Below, in pieces: positions 1 through 9,564 of a stretch of DNA of 64,000 nucleotides. A program made the position numbers and the translations under genes. Position 1 is the stretch's first letter, and each line of letters opens with the position of its first letter. The notes under the pieces were generated by a model that did no database searches, was not told the origin of the DNA, and worked only from the letters and a program-made list of their open reading frames with translations. The stretch spans positions 248,001 to 312,000 of the forward strand of contig NZ_FORH01000004.1 in assembly GCF_900113955.1 (NCBI RefSeq). Direction: 5' to 3'. This DNA is from Celeribacter neptunius. Lineage in GTDB: Bacteria; Pseudomonadota; Alphaproteobacteria; Rhodobacterales; Rhodobacteraceae.

Positions 1-2171
1 GGCTCGGCATCTCGCCGAGAGAAATTGCGCCATGGGACGAGGTTCAGCCCCCGAATGCGATCCGAAACCGGCTGATCTCCCTGGCTTTGCGCCCAGCACC
101 GGTGACGGATCAATGGATGCGCGAAGGTCCGGCCTTCAAGGATGTCGAGACAGCGACAGAGGCGCTGAGCCTCATCGAAGCTCCGGATATGCGGATCGAA
201 TCCAATGCCGTGGCGCTGATCCTGCGTCACGCGGCCGAGACCGGCAAGAAAGCGGCTTTGATCACCCCCGATCGCGATTTGGCCCGCCGCGTGACGGCGC
301 TTCTGGACCGTTGGGACATTGCTCCCGATGACAGTGCCGGCATCCCGCTCAACCAGACTCCGCCGGGGCGATTGCTCCGGCATCTGGTCGGCTTCATGGG
401 GCAAAGCCTGTCCGCCGAAGACCTTCTGGTGCTGTTGAAACATCCGCTCTCGGCGCGAGGCTCCGAAGGCGATGAGGGCCGGGGGTATCACCTGTTGTGG
501 ACCCGTGAGCTCGAGGTTCATCTGCGCCGCCACGGCCCGGCCTTTCCCGAGCGCGACGACCTGCTGCATTGGGCCATCAAATCGGGCGAGGACAAGGAGG
601 ACAAAGACGCGCGCTATCACTGGGCCGGTTGGGTCGCGGATGTGAAAGAGGTTTTGACCGAGGCACAGGAGCGCCCGCTTGGCCAACATGTCGATCACCT
701 TGTCGAGCTGGGCGCCATTCTGGTCAAGGGCCCGAAAGGCGAAGACGACAGCGAGCTCTGGGCGCAAAATGCCGGGCGAGAGGTGCTGCGGCTGATTCAC
801 GATCTGCGACAAGAGGCGGAGCATGGTGGTACGCTCACCGTGCTGGAATTCGCCGATCTGTTTCGGGCCGTCTTGGGCCGCGGCATCGCGCGCGACCCGG
901 AACCGAAACACCCGGAAATCATGATCTGGGGCACCTTGGAAGCCCGCGCACTCAATGCCGATCTGGTCATTCTCGGCGGGTTGAACGAAACGGTCTGGCC
1001 ACAATCCGTTGGTCAGGACCCCTGGTTCAGCCGCGATATGCGCAAGCAGGCCGGACTTTTGTCGCCGGAACAATCGACGGGGCTCGCGGCACATGATTTT
1101 CAACAGGCGATCGGCGCGCCCGACGTGGTGATAACCCGGGCCAAACGCGATGCCGAGGCGGAGACCGTGGCCTCGCGCTGGCTCATTCGTCTCACCAATC
1201 TCATGGCGGGCATGTCGGACGAGGGGCGTGCCGCACTCGCGGCCATGCGGGAGCGCGGTCAAAAGTGGATCGATCTGGCCGAAGAGATCGACAGACCCGA
1301 TTTTACCCTTCCTGCGGCCAGACGCCCGAGCCCGCGCCCGCCCGTCGAGGCGCGTCCGCGACAGCTTTCAGTGACCCGGATCGAGACCCTGATCCGCGAT
1401 CCTTATGATATCTACGCCAGCCGTATCCTGCGCCTGAGCAAACTCGATCCGTTGAGCCGCGACCCCGACGTGCGCGAACGTGGCACCGCGCTTCATGCGA
1501 TCATGGAAGCCTATCTGTCGCAGATTGCCGATGAGTCCCATGAGGCTGCGGTCGCACGGTTTCTCTCCGTGGCCGAAGATGTGCTCGAACGCGAAGTGGC
1601 CTGGCCTTCGGCAAGACGTGTCTGGCTCGGTCGCATCCGGCGCGTCGCCAGTCAGATCATTCAACGCGAGAGCGCCTTGCTGACCGAAGGCCAGCCTGCC
1701 GGGATCGAGGCCAAGGGCGCGATGCATATCCCCGAGGTGGATTTCTCGCTGACCTGCAAAGCGGATCGGATCGACCGGCTCGAGGACGGAACTTTCGCCA
1801 TTTATGACTATAAATCCGGCTCGCCGCCGAGCGAGAAACAAACCCGCTATTTCAACATTCAGCTGCATCTCGAGGCGGCGATGATGGAGGCCGGCGGCTT
1901 CGACGACGTGCCCAGGGGGCATGTGTCGAAAATTGCCTATCTCGGTCTCGGCACGAAACTCACCGACACCACGCTGCCGTTGGAGCCCGGAGAGGACGTG
2001 AAGATCCGCAAACGCCTCGCCGATTTGATCAAGGCCTACGACACGGTGGAACAGGGCTATTCGGCGCGGCGCATGATGGCCTCTGTGCGGTACACGACCG
2101 ATTTCGAACATCTGTCGCGCTATGGCGAATGGACCGATTCGGATGAGCCGGTGCCGGAGGATCTGGCATGA
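1..2171 (+). CDS. addB: Double-strand break repair protein AddB, 3' part (5' end outside window)
   Basis: Subunit of the AddAB helicase-nuclease, which processes double-strand breaks for RecA loading. The reading frame is open from base 3 with no stop, so the start lies upstream; about 722 residues are visible, roughly three quarters of a usual alphaproteobacterial AddB. The C-terminal RecB-type PD-(D/E)XK nuclease domain is clear: GTALH at 1482-1496, the KADRID segment near 1758, DYKSG at 1806-1820 and the following QLHLEA. The inactivated helicase-like part precedes it. The stop overlaps the addA start by four bases (ATGA), so translation is coupled. Family assignment is firm; the missing N-terminus cannot be judged. 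Confidence 0.93.
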   Translation, partial: LGISPREIAPWDEVQPPNAIRNRLISLALRPAPVTDQWMREGPAFKDVETATEALSLIEAPDMRIESNAVALILRHAAETGKKAALITPDRDLARRVTALLDRWDIAPDDSAGIPLNQTPPGRLLRHLVGFMGQSLSAEDLLVLLKHPLSARGSEGDEGRGYHLLWTRELEVHLRRHGPAFPERDDLLHWAIKSGEDKEDKDARYHWAGWVADVKEVLTEAQERPLGQHVDHLVELGAILVKGPKGEDDSELWAQNAGREVLRLIHDLRQEAEHGGTLTVLEFADLFRAVLGRGIARDPEPKHPEIMIWGTLEARALNADLVILGGLNETVWPQSVGQDPWFSRDMRKQAGLLSPEQSTGLAAHDFQQAIGAPDVVITRAKRDAEAETVASRWLIRLTNLMAGMSDEGRAALAAMRERGQKWIDLAEEIDRPDFTLPAARRPSPRPPVEARPRQLSVTRIETLIRDPYDIYASRILRLSKLDPLSRDPDVRERGTALHAIMEAYLSQIADESHEAAVARFLSVAEDVLEREVAWPSARRVWLGRIRRVASQIIQRESALLTEGQPAGIEAKGAMHIPEVDFSLTCKADRIDRLEDGTFAIYDYKSGSPPSEKQTRYFNIQLHLEAAMMEAGGFDDVPRGHVSKIAYLGLGTKLTDTTLPLEPGEDVKIRKRLADLIKAYDTVEQGYSARRMMASVRYTTDFEHLSRYGEWTDSDEPVPEDLA

Positions 2172-5100
2172 CTGAGATGAACGAAGCCACCCGCCGTCAG
2201 ATCATGGCCGCGCGCCCCGATGTCTCCACCTGGGTCTCGGCAAATGCCGGGTCGGGCAAGACCAAGGTGCTGACGGATCGGGTGGCGCGACTGTTGCTCG
2301 ATGGCACGCCGCCGCAACACATCCTCTGTCTGACCTATACCAAGGCCGCCGCCGCCGAGATGCAGAACCGGCTGTTCAAACGCCTGGGCGATTGGGCCAT
2401 GCTGCCCGATCCGGATCTGATCAAGGAGCTGACCGCTCTGGCGCCGGACAAGGCGCTCGACAGCGATGTGTTGCGTCAGGCCCGGACGCTCTTTGCCCGG
2501 GCGATCGAGACACCGGGCGGGTTGAAAATCCAAACGATCCACTCGTTTTGTAGCGCCTTGTTGCGGCGCTTTCCGCTCGAAGCCGGCGTGTCGCCGCAGT
2601 TCAAGGAAATGGATCCGCGCCAGTCGCGTCAAATGCTCGCGGATATTCTCGAGGAGATCGCGCTTGGCCCGAAACGCGAAGTGATCGATGCTGCGGCCGC
2701 CTATGTCAGCGATCTCGATCTGACCGATCTCGCCGAGAAACTCATCGCCAAGCGCGAGTTGCTCATACCGGCGCGGGGCCGCTCGGAGATCTGGTCCTGG
2801 TTCGATCTGCCGGAGGGATATTCCGAAGAGTTGCTTCTGGGGGACGTCTTCCTCGGCGGCGAGGCAGAGATGTTTCGCGACGCCGCCATCTTGATGGAGG
2901 GATCGAGCAAGGCCGATCAGAAACTGGCACCAATTTTCCGAAATTGGGCTGGATTAGAGCCTGATTTGGCGCTGGTTCACGACTGCTGCAACCGGCTTCT
3001 GGCCGGTGAAAAAAGCAAGACACCGTTTCAATCGAAATTCTACGCGCAATATGCCAGCCTGCCGACCCGCAAGCTGATCGACGCGCATCCGGAGGCGTTT
3101 CATCGGCTCGAGGCCTTCATGAAGCGGATCGAGGCGGTGCGGCCCAGGCTTTCGGGCCTGTTGGACGCGCGCAAAACCGAAACGCTGCATCGCCTGGCAC
3201 AGGAGGTCTTGCCGCCCTATCTCGAACGCAAGGCCCAACTCGGGCTTCTGGATTTCGACGATATGATCCGCCGCGCGCGCGATCTTTTGTCGATCTCCAA
3301 CGTGTCGCAATGGGTGCTCTACCGGTTGGACGGCGGCATCGATCATATTCTGGTTGACGAGGCCCAGGACACCAGCCCGGACCAATGGCGCGTCGTGCAG
3401 CTTCTGGCCGGTGAGTTCACCGCGGGCGAGGGAGCCCGTGCGGATGTCACCCGCACCATCTTTGTCGTCGGCGATCACAAGCAATCGATCTATTCCTTCC
3501 AGGGGGCAGCGCCGGAAGCCTTCGACCTGATGAAAGGTCATTTCGGCGCACAACTCGGTGCCGTGGAGCAACCGCTACAAGACCTCGCGCTGCAATACTC
3601 CTTCCGCTCCTCGCCCGCGATCCTGAGCGCCACCGACGCGGTTTTCGCACAGAGCGACGGGGTCGGGGTCGGGGGGGCGCCGGAACATATCGCGTTTTTC
3701 GAGGACATCCCCGGGCGTGTCGACCTCTGGTCTCTGGAAGAGCCGGAAGCCACGGAAGATGATCCCGAAAACTGGGAAGATCCGGTCGATATCATCCGCC
3801 CGGAACATCACAACGCCCGGCTGGCGCGGCGGGTCACGGAATTCGTCGCCGATCTGCTTGAGAATGGCGCCTTGCCGGGCAAGAATGGTGCGGGCAGGGC
3901 GGTCGAGCCCGGCGATATCCTGATCTTGGTGCGCAGCCGTTCGGAATTGTTCGGGCGCATTCTGCGCAGTCTGAAATCTCATCCCGCCCGCATTCCCGTG
4001 GCCGGCGCCGATCGGATGACGCTTGGCGACGAGATGGCGGTCAAGGATATCTCGTCGCTTCTGGCCTTTCTGTCGCTGCAGGATGACGATCTTGCGCTGG
4101 CCGAAGTGCTGAAATCACCGCTGTTCAACTGGTCGGAACGCGATCTCTATCAGCTCGCACATGGGCGCACCACGATCACGCTCTGGCGGGCGCTTTATGA
4201 GCGGCGCGCGGACTGGCCCGAGACCTTCGAAATCCTTGAGGATCTGCGGCAGGTCTCCGACTTCCTGCGCCCTTACGATCTGATCGAAAGGGTGCTCATC
4301 CGCCATGACGGCCGGCGCAAATTCATCGCGCGATTGGGCAAGGAAGCCGAGGACGGATTGGACGCGCTGCTGCATCAGGCCCGCGCCTATGAAACCGGCG
4401 AGACGCCGAGTCTCACCGGGTTTCTGGCCTGGCTCGAAGCGCAAGAGATCCAGCTCAAACGCGTGCTCGACGAGAATTCCAATCTGGTGCGGGTGATGTC
4501 GGCGCATGGCTCGAAAGGGCTCGAGGCACCGATCGTGATCCTGCCCGACACGTTGAAACCGCTGCGCGAGACGCGCGAGGAATTCATCGAGCCTGCGCCC
4601 GGACAGTTGATCTGGAAAGGCGCGAAGGAACAGCGCTCCGATCTGACAAATTCGACCCTGAACCGGCTGAAACAGGCAGATTTGGAAGAAGATCGGCGAT
4701 TGCTCTATGTGGCGATGACCCGGGCGGAAAAATGGCTCGTGGTCTGTGGTGCGGGCGAGGAGAAACCGGACACATGGTACGATCTGATCCGGAAAGGCTT
4801 GGAAACCTTGCCGACAGAGGCCTGTGAACTTGCCGGCACTTTGGGGCGACGCTATGCGCACGGCACCTGGCCCGACAGCGGCGCAGGAAAAGACAACACA
4901 GAAAAGGCCGCAACCCTCCTGCCGCATTGGTGCCACTCGCCCGCCATTCCGCCGGACACGACAGTGGAGAGGATAAGCCCCTCGGATCTCGGTGGTGCAA
5001 AGGCTTTGCCCGGTGAAGCCGCGCTCCTGGATAAGGACGTGGCCATGCGGCGTGGTCGGCAATTACATCTGCTGATCGAGCTCTTGCCGGAAATTGCAGC

Positions 5101-5548
5101 GAAAGAGCGGGAAGATGTCGCCCGCTTCCTGCTCACGCGTGGAGAAGATCCCGCGCTTGACGATGAGATCCCCGAACTGATCGAAGAGGCTTTGTCGGTG
5201 ATCGGCGGACGATATGACTGGGATATTTTCGGGCCGGGCTCTCTGGCCGAAGTCCCTTATACGTCGCAGCTTTTCGGCAAGTCTCTGAGCGGCATCATCG
5301 ATCGGCTCATCGTGTCGCCGGACCGCGTCCGGATCGTCGATTACAAATCGAATGCCATCGTGCCGGATCGCCCGGAGGACATCCCGGAAGGGCTGCTGCG
5401 TCAGCTCGGTGCCTATGCGACGGCCTGTCGGGAGATTTACCCGGAGCGCGAGATCGAGGTGGCGATCCTGTGGACGAAAACGGCAAAGCTGCAACCGGTG
5501 TCTCTCGACATCGTGATGTCTGCATTGCGTCGTACCGCCACATCTTGA
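2168..5548 (+). CDS. addA: Double-strand break repair helicase-nuclease AddA
   Basis: Motor and nuclease subunit of AddAB, 1126 aa, a normal length. UvrD-like superfamily 1 helicase motifs are visible in order: Walker A ANAGSGKT at residues 25-32, the DEAQDTS box near residue 400, the VVGDHKQSIYSFQGA motif soon after, and the YVAMTRAE motif near residue 850. The C-terminal PD-(D/E)XK nuclease shows RGRQLHLLIE, GIIDRL, VDYKSN and the LRQLGAYA helix. The ATG overlaps the addB stop (ATGA). A 58-base gap and a promoter separate it from trxA. Acts on DNA ends in the cytoplasm together with AddB. Confidence 0.96.
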   Translation: MTEMNEATRRQIMAARPDVSTWVSANAGSGKTKVLTDRVARLLLDGTPPQHILCLTYTKAAAAEMQNRLFKRLGDWAMLPDPDLIKELTALAPDKALDSDVLRQARTLFARAIETPGGLKIQTIHSFCSALLRRFPLEAGVSPQFKEMDPRQSRQMLADILEEIALGPKREVIDAAAAYVSDLDLTDLAEKLIAKRELLIPARGRSEIWSWFDLPEGYSEELLLGDVFLGGEAEMFRDAAILMEGSSKADQKLAPIFRNWAGLEPDLALVHDCCNRLLAGEKSKTPFQSKFYAQYASLPTRKLIDAHPEAFHRLEAFMKRIEAVRPRLSGLLDARKTETLHRLAQEVLPPYLERKAQLGLLDFDDMIRRARDLLSISNVSQWVLYRLDGGIDHILVDEAQDTSPDQWRVVQLLAGEFTAGEGARADVTRTIFVVGDHKQSIYSFQGAAPEAFDLMKGHFGAQLGAVEQPLQDLALQYSFRSSPAILSATDAVFAQSDGVGVGGAPEHIAFFEDIPGRVDLWSLEEPEATEDDPENWEDPVDIIRPEHHNARLARRVTEFVADLLENGALPGKNGAGRAVEPGDILILVRSRSELFGRILRSLKSHPARIPVAGADRMTLGDEMAVKDISSLLAFLSLQDDDLALAEVLKSPLFNWSERDLYQLAHGRTTITLWRALYERRADWPETFEILEDLRQVSDFLRPYDLIERVLIRHDGRRKFIARLGKEAEDGLDALLHQARAYETGETPSLTGFLAWLEAQEIQLKRVLDENSNLVRVMSAHGSKGLEAPIVILPDTLKPLRETREEFIEPAPGQLIWKGAKEQRSDLTNSTLNRLKQADLEEDRRLLYVAMTRAEKWLVVCGAGEEKPDTWYDLIRKGLETLPTEACELAGTLGRRYAHGTWPDSGAGKDNTEKAATLLPHWCHSPAIPPDTTVERISPSDLGGAKALPGEAALLDKDVAMRRGRQLHLLIELLPEIAAKEREDVARFLLTRGEDPALDDEIPELIEEALSVIGGRYDWDIFGPGSLAEVPYTSQLFGKSLSGIIDRLIVSPDRVRIVDYKSNAIVPDRPEDIPEGLLRQLGAYATACREIYPEREIEVAILWTKTAKLQPVSLDIVMSALRRTATS

Positions 5549-5573
5549 CCGCCACGGGCACACGCCCTAGATT
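5545..5573 (+). promoter_or_regulatory. Sigma70-type promoter for trxA
   Basis: TTGACC (5545-5550), a 17-base spacer and TAGATT (5568-5573), ending 33 bases before the trxA ATG. The -35 overlaps the addA stop codon. Read from sequence only; no transcript evidence. Confidence 0.5.
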
Positions 5574-5606
5574 TTCGCTCAAGTTACAGCATTCAGGAGA
5601 AGCCCT

Positions 5607-5927
5607 ATGGCAACCGTCCAAGTCAGCGACGACACGTTCTCGTCCGAAGTCCTCGAATCCGATATCCCCGTTGTGGTCGATTTTTGGGCCGAATGGTGCG
5701 GCCCGTGTAAACAGATCGGCCCGTCGCTCGAAGAACTGGCCAAGGAGCTCGACGGCAAGGTGAAGATCGCCAAGGTGAACGTCGATGAAAACCCGAACGC
5801 GCCGGCACAATTCGGTGTTCGTTCGATCCCGGCCCTGTTCATGTTCAAAGGCGGCGAAGTCGTCTCTGCCAAGATCGGCGCAGCCCCGAAAGCGGCTCTC
5901 GCCAACTGGATCGCCGAAGAATCCTGA
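5607..5927 (+). CDS. trxA: Thioredoxin 1
   Basis: Cytoplasmic dithiol-disulfide oxidoreductase that reduces ribonucleotide reductase and other proteins, recycled by thioredoxin reductase. It has 106 aa, the standard size. The active site is WCGPC with cysteines at residues 31 and 34, preceded by DFWAEW; the cis-proline lies in the SIPALF segment. An AGGAG stands 7 bases before the ATG. It has its own candidate promoter and is followed by a strong terminator, so it is probably a single-gene unit. Placement beside addAB is typical for this clade. Confidence 0.97.
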   Translation: MATVQVSDDTFSSEVLESDIPVVVDFWAEWCGPCKQIGPSLEELAKELDGKVKIAKVNVDENPNAPAQFGVRSIPALFMFKGGEVVSAKIGAAPKAALANWIAEES

Positions 5928-5950
5928 TCCCGATTGGGATGACGTGAATT

Positions 5951-5975
5951 GGGGCGCCTCAGGGCGCCCTTTTTC
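5951..5975 (+). terminator. Rho-independent terminator after trxA
   Basis: Stem GGGCGCC (5952-5958) with GGCGCCC (5963-5969), four-base loop TCAG, followed by a run of five T. It closes the trxA unit and stands upstream of the hslV promoter. Confidence 0.85.
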
Positions 5976-5984
5976 ATGCGCCGG

Positions 5985-6013
5985 TTGCACAGGACCCGCC
6001 ATGGTCACATATA
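5985..6013 (+). promoter_or_regulatory. Candidate (heat-shock type?) promoter of hslVU
   Basis: TTGCAC (5985-5990), 17-base spacer, CATATA (6008-6013), about 25 bases before the hslV ATG. The CACATATA -10 looks more like RpoH-type than standard sigma70 elements, which would suit hslVU, but this is inference from a weak match. Confidence 0.4.
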
Positions 6014-6038
6014 GAGGGCCAAGCGAAAGGAAATCCGA

Positions 6039-6596
6039 ATGTCGAAAGAAGAATTCCCCGGCTGGCATGGCACGACGATCATCGGCGTGCGGCGCGGTGG
6101 TGAGGTTGTGGTTGCCGGCGACGGGCAGGTGAGTCTCGGTCAGACCGTGATCAAGGGCACGGCTCGCAAAGTGCGGCGGTTGAGCCCCGGAGGGCGCGAG
6201 GTGGTCTGTGGATTTGCCGGTTCCACCGCCGATGCCTTCACGCTTCTGGAACGGCTCGAAGCCAAGTTGGAAGCCACGCCGGGTCAACTGGCACGGGCCT
6301 GTGTCGAACTGGCGAAAGACTGGCGCACCGACAAATATCTCTCGAAACTCGAGGCCATGCTGATCGTCACAGATGGCGATGCGCTCTTGGTGGTGACCGG
6401 CGCCGGCGACGTGCTGGAGCCCGAACATGACATTGCGGCCATTGGTTCAGGCGGCAATTTCGCACTCGCAGCCGCGCGCGGCCTCATGGAGACAGAAAAA
6501 TCTGCCGAAGAGATCGCCCGCGCAGCGATGGCCATCGCCTCCGACATTTGCGTTTACACCAATGGCAACCTGACGGTTGAGAAGATTTCGACATGA
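6039..6596 (+). CDS. hslV: ATP-dependent protease proteolytic subunit HslV
   Basis: Threonine peptidase of the HslVU (ClpQY) complex, which degrades misfolded proteins in the cytoplasm. It has 185 aa. The mature N-terminal nucleophile is Thr12, in the sequence [10 protein letters not shown], so an 11-residue propeptide must be removed; this is longer than in E. coli but common in alphaproteobacteria. The GDGQVSLGQ segment and the [14 protein letters not shown] helix are family hallmarks. AAAGGAAA provides the ribosome site. The stop overlaps the hslU start as ATGA. Confidence 0.96.
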   Translation: MSKEEFPGWHGTTIIGVRRGGEVVVAGDGQVSLGQTVIKGTARKVRRLSPGGREVVCGFAGSTADAFTLLERLEAKLEATPGQLARACVELAKDWRTDKYLSKLEAMLIVTDGDALLVVTGAGDVLEPEHDIAAIGSGGNFALAAARGLMETEKSAEEIARAAMAIASDICVYTNGNLTVEKIST

Positions 6597-7897
6597 CTGA
6601 CCTGACTCCCCGTGAAATCGTATCCGAACTGGACCGTTTCATCATCGGCCAGAAAGACGCCAAGCGCGCGGTCGCCGTGGCGCTGCGCAATCGCTGGCGC
6701 CGCAAGCAGCTCTCCGACGAGCTGCGCGATGAGGTTTATCCGAAGAACATCCTGATGATCGGGCCCACCGGCGTCGGTAAGACCGAGATTTCCCGCCGTC
6801 TGGCGAAACTCGCCAAGGCCCCCTTCGTCAAGGTGGAAGCGACGAAATTCACCGAGGTCGGCTATGTCGGTCGCGACGTCGAACAGATCGTGCGAGATCT
6901 CGTCGATGGCGCAATCACCCAGACCCGCGAATACATGCGCGAGGATGTGAAGGCGAAGGCCGAAGCCGCCGCCGAGGAACGCGTGATCGAAGTGATCGCC
7001 GGCTCGGACGCCCGCGAACAGACCCGCGAGATGTTCCGCAAGAAGCTGCGCAGTGGCGAGCTCGACAACACGGTGATCGAATTGGAGCTGCAGGACAGCG
7101 CAACGCCGACGGGCATGTTCGAGATTCCCGGCCAGCCGCAGATGGGTGGCGGAATGATGAACCTGGGCGATCTGCTCAAGGGCTTTGGCGGCCGGACCGT
7201 CAAGAAACGCATGAGCGTCGCGGACAGCTATGAGGTTCTGGTCAATGAAGAGGCCGACAAGCTTCTGGATGACGAGACGGTCACCCGCGCGGCGCTCAAG
7301 GCGGTCGAAGAAAACGGCATCGTGTTCCTCGACGAGATCGACAAGGTCTGTGCCCGCTCGGACGCGCGCGGTGGCGATGTGTCCCGTGAAGGGGTGCAGC
7401 GCGATCTGCTGCCGCTGATCGAGGGCACCACCGTGTCGACCAAATATGGCCCGGTGAAAACCGACCACATCCTGTTCATCGCCTCTGGCGCGTTCCATAT
7501 CGCCAAACCGTCGGATCTGCTGCCGGAGCTTCAGGGCCGCCTGCCGATCCGCGTCGAACTTCGCGCGCTGGAAGAGGGCGATTTCGTCCGCATCCTGACG
7601 GAGACCGACAATGCGCTCACGCTGCAATACACGGCGCTGATGGAGACGGAAGAGGTCAAGGTGACATTCGCCGAAGACGGCATCGCCGCGATCGCCAAGC
7701 TCGCCGCCGAGGTGAACAGCACGGTCGAAAACATTGGTGCACGGCGGCTTTACACGATCATGGAGCGGGTGTTCGAGGAGCTGTCTTTTGAAGCTCCCGA
7801 CAAATCCGGCGCCGAGATTACCGTCGACGCCGCCTATGTCCATGCCCATGTCGACCAGCTGGCCAAGACCACGGATGTCAGCCGTTACATGCTGTAA
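6593..7897 (+). CDS. hslU: ATP-dependent protease ATPase subunit HslU
   Basis: AAA+ unfoldase partner of HslV; 434 aa, the usual length. Walker A GPTGVGKT at residues 57-64, Walker B in VFLDEIDK near residue 243, and a sensor/arginine-finger region around [10 protein letters not shown]. The central I-domain is the acidic, alanine-rich part around residues 110-220. The C-terminus ends in SRYML, close to the usual tail that docks into HslV. Translationally coupled to hslV by a four-base overlap. Converges with smr only 12 bases further on; no terminator hairpin fits in that gap. Confidence 0.97.
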   Translation: MTDLTPREIVSELDRFIIGQKDAKRAVAVALRNRWRRKQLSDELRDEVYPKNILMIGPTGVGKTEISRRLAKLAKAPFVKVEATKFTEVGYVGRDVEQIVRDLVDGAITQTREYMREDVKAKAEAAAEERVIEVIAGSDAREQTREMFRKKLRSGELDNTVIELELQDSATPTGMFEIPGQPQMGGGMMNLGDLLKGFGGRTVKKRMSVADSYEVLVNEEADKLLDDETVTRAALKAVEENGIVFLDEIDKVCARSDARGGDVSREGVQRDLLPLIEGTTVSTKYGPVKTDHILFIASGAFHIAKPSDLLPELQGRLPIRVELRALEEGDFVRILTETDNALTLQYTALMETEEVKVTFAEDGIAAIAKLAAEVNSTVENIGARRLYTIMERVFEELSFEAPDKSGAEITVDAAYVHAHVDQLAKTTDVSRYML

Positions 7898-7909
7898 TCG
7901 ACGTATTAT

Positions 7910-8527
7910 TCATTTTTGGCGGCGCAGGTAGACGTAATAGGCTCCTGTGCCGCCATGTTTGAGATGGGCCTCGGAGACCTGCAACACCGCCTCGCGCAAA
8001 GGCGAGCTGTGCAGCCAATGCGGCACCTGATGTTTCAACACGCCCTTGCGCACCGGGATCGGTCCGCCTTCGTCGCGATGCTTGCCCTTGCCGGTGATCA
8101 CCAAAACCAGCCGCCGCTCCATCGCCCAGGAATTGAGGATGAACCGCGTCAGCGCCGGATGCGCCTGGGCCAGCGTCATGCCATGCAGGTCGATCCGGGC
8201 CTCGGGCACCAATTGCCCCTTGCGCATCTTGCCGAATTTCTTGCGGTCCATGCGCATTGGCGCCTGCGTCAAATGATCCGAAATCGTCGGGGCGAGATCA
8301 TGGGCGCGGGAGGCTGTCGCTGCATGACGCCCGATTTCGAGATCCAGGTTGAGCGAGGGTTTCCCCGGTGCTTTCCGCTGTACCGGTTTCACCTCCGGTA
8401 TCCCTGGCTTTTCAGGCCGGGCAAGGGGGGCCGCCGGTCGGTTGGGGTGCAGCGGCGTCGTGGTCTTGCGCACGGAGTCCCAAAGATCCTTGTCTTCCCC
8501 GGACAGGGTCTTTTTGCGCCGGCTCAC
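7910..8527 (-). CDS. Smr/MutS-family (Smr domain) endonuclease-like protein
   Basis: Smr-domain proteins are nucleases or nucleic-acid-binding proteins; the bacterial stand-alone forms have been linked to mRNA cleavage or recombination. The 205-aa protein has a basic, proline-rich N-terminal 100 residues without recognisable fold and a C-terminal Smr domain. The DLHGMT motif is at residues 113-118 and the ITGKGKH motif follows about 40 residues later; the protein ends in the conserved GGTGAYYVYLRR pattern. Its ATG overlaps the mltA stop (ATGA), placing it last in the Tim44-mltA-smr operon. The substrate is unknown. Confidence 0.9.
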   Translation of the reverse strand: MSRRKKTLSGEDKDLWDSVRKTTTPLHPNRPAAPLARPEKPGIPEVKPVQRKAPGKPSLNLDLEIGRHAATASRAHDLAPTISDHLTQAPMRMDRKKFGKMRKGQLVPEARIDLHGMTLAQAHPALTRFILNSWAMERRLVLVITGKGKHRDEGGPIPVRKGVLKHQVPHWLHSSPLREAVLQVSEAHLKHGGTGAYYVYLRRQK

Positions 8528-9564
8528 CCTTCCACCCTTTCCTCAAAAGCATAGGCAAGCTGGATCGGCATGAGCACGATCATCCGTCCCGGATCGCGGA
8601 TTTTTCCGGCCTGATCTCCGGCAAAATGGCCCGAACCGAAAAAGATATCGGCGCGTTGCGCGCCCTTGATCGCGGATCCGGTATCCTGTGCGATCATCAA
8701 GCGCTGCAAGGGTTCCGCACCGTCTTTTTCAATCCAAACGGGCGCCCCCAGGGGGGTGAATTTCGGATCGACCGCGATCGTGCGCATCGGCGTGATCGAA
8801 CGATGCATGGCACCAATCGGCCCCTTGTCTGCGGACAGGCTCGGGAGTTCCCGAAAGAACACATAGGAGGGGTTGGTATTCAAAAGCGCATCGCCCTCGA
8901 CCGGGTTGCGCCGCACCCAGTTCTGGATGACTTTTGCGGAGACCTGATGCGCATCGTAAATACCGCGGCGGATCAGCTCCTGTCCGATGGAACGATAGTT
9001 TCGGCCGTTGTGGCCGGCATAGCCGATACGCATCACCGAGCCGTTTTCCAACCTGATCCGGCCTGACCCTTGTACCTGAAGGAAAAACAGCTCGACCGGA
9101 TCATCGACCCAGGCAATCTCAAGGTCTCGACCGGCGAGCGCGCCATCGGAAATATCCTGACGCGACAGGTAAGGTGCGCCGGAAACGACATCGGGAGGCA
9201 GACGATAGAGCGGGTAGCGATAGCGGGCCGTCTGAGACCGCGACCCCCGCAGTTCCGGTTCGAAATAGCCGGTGAAAAGCGGCTCTTGCCCGTCTTCGAT
9301 CAGCACCGGCCGAAAGAACAATTCGAAAAAACTGCGGGCATTGGGGGCCTGTTTGGCAAGCGCACAGAGCTGTGGCCATTCTGCCCCCTCGATCAGATCG
9401 CAGGTCTCGGCAAAAACGGAAAGGGCGGCGGATTGATCATCCGCAGCCCAGCCGTTCAGCTCATCGAAGGAAAGGACGCGCGCCATGAGATCATCCTGAG
9501 ATGATGCCGGCGCGGTCAGGGCCAGCAAACCTGCAACCGCAGTGCCTGCCATTCGTTTCCACAT
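8524..9564 (-). CDS. mltA: Membrane-bound lytic murein transglycosylase A
   Basis: Cleaves the glycan strands of peptidoglycan with formation of 1,6-anhydromuramic ends. The 346-aa protein opens with a Sec-type signal peptide (hydrophobic stretch to about residue 22, cleavage near ASSQ); no lipobox cysteine is seen, unlike E. coli MltA. The MltA domain carries VQGSGRIRL and GYAGHNGRNY near the middle, followed by the C-terminal 3D domain with AQDTGSAIKG and RADIFFG, where the catalytic aspartate lies. Its start shares one base with the stop of the upstream Tim44-like gene, so the three genes are translated together. Confidence 0.94.
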   Translation of the reverse strand: MWKRMAGTAVAGLLALTAPASSQDDLMARVLSFDELNGWAADDQSAALSVFAETCDLIEGAEWPQLCALAKQAPNARSFFELFFRPVLIEDGQEPLFTGYFEPELRGSRSQTARYRYPLYRLPPDVVSGAPYLSRQDISDGALAGRDLEIAWVDDPVELFFLQVQGSGRIRLENGSVMRIGYAGHNGRNYRSIGQELIRRGIYDAHQVSAKVIQNWVRRNPVEGDALLNTNPSYVFFRELPSLSADKGPIGAMHRSITPMRTIAVDPKFTPLGAPVWIEKDGAEPLQRLMIAQDTGSAIKGAQRADIFFGSGHFAGDQAGKIRDPGRMIVLMPIQLAYAFEERVEG

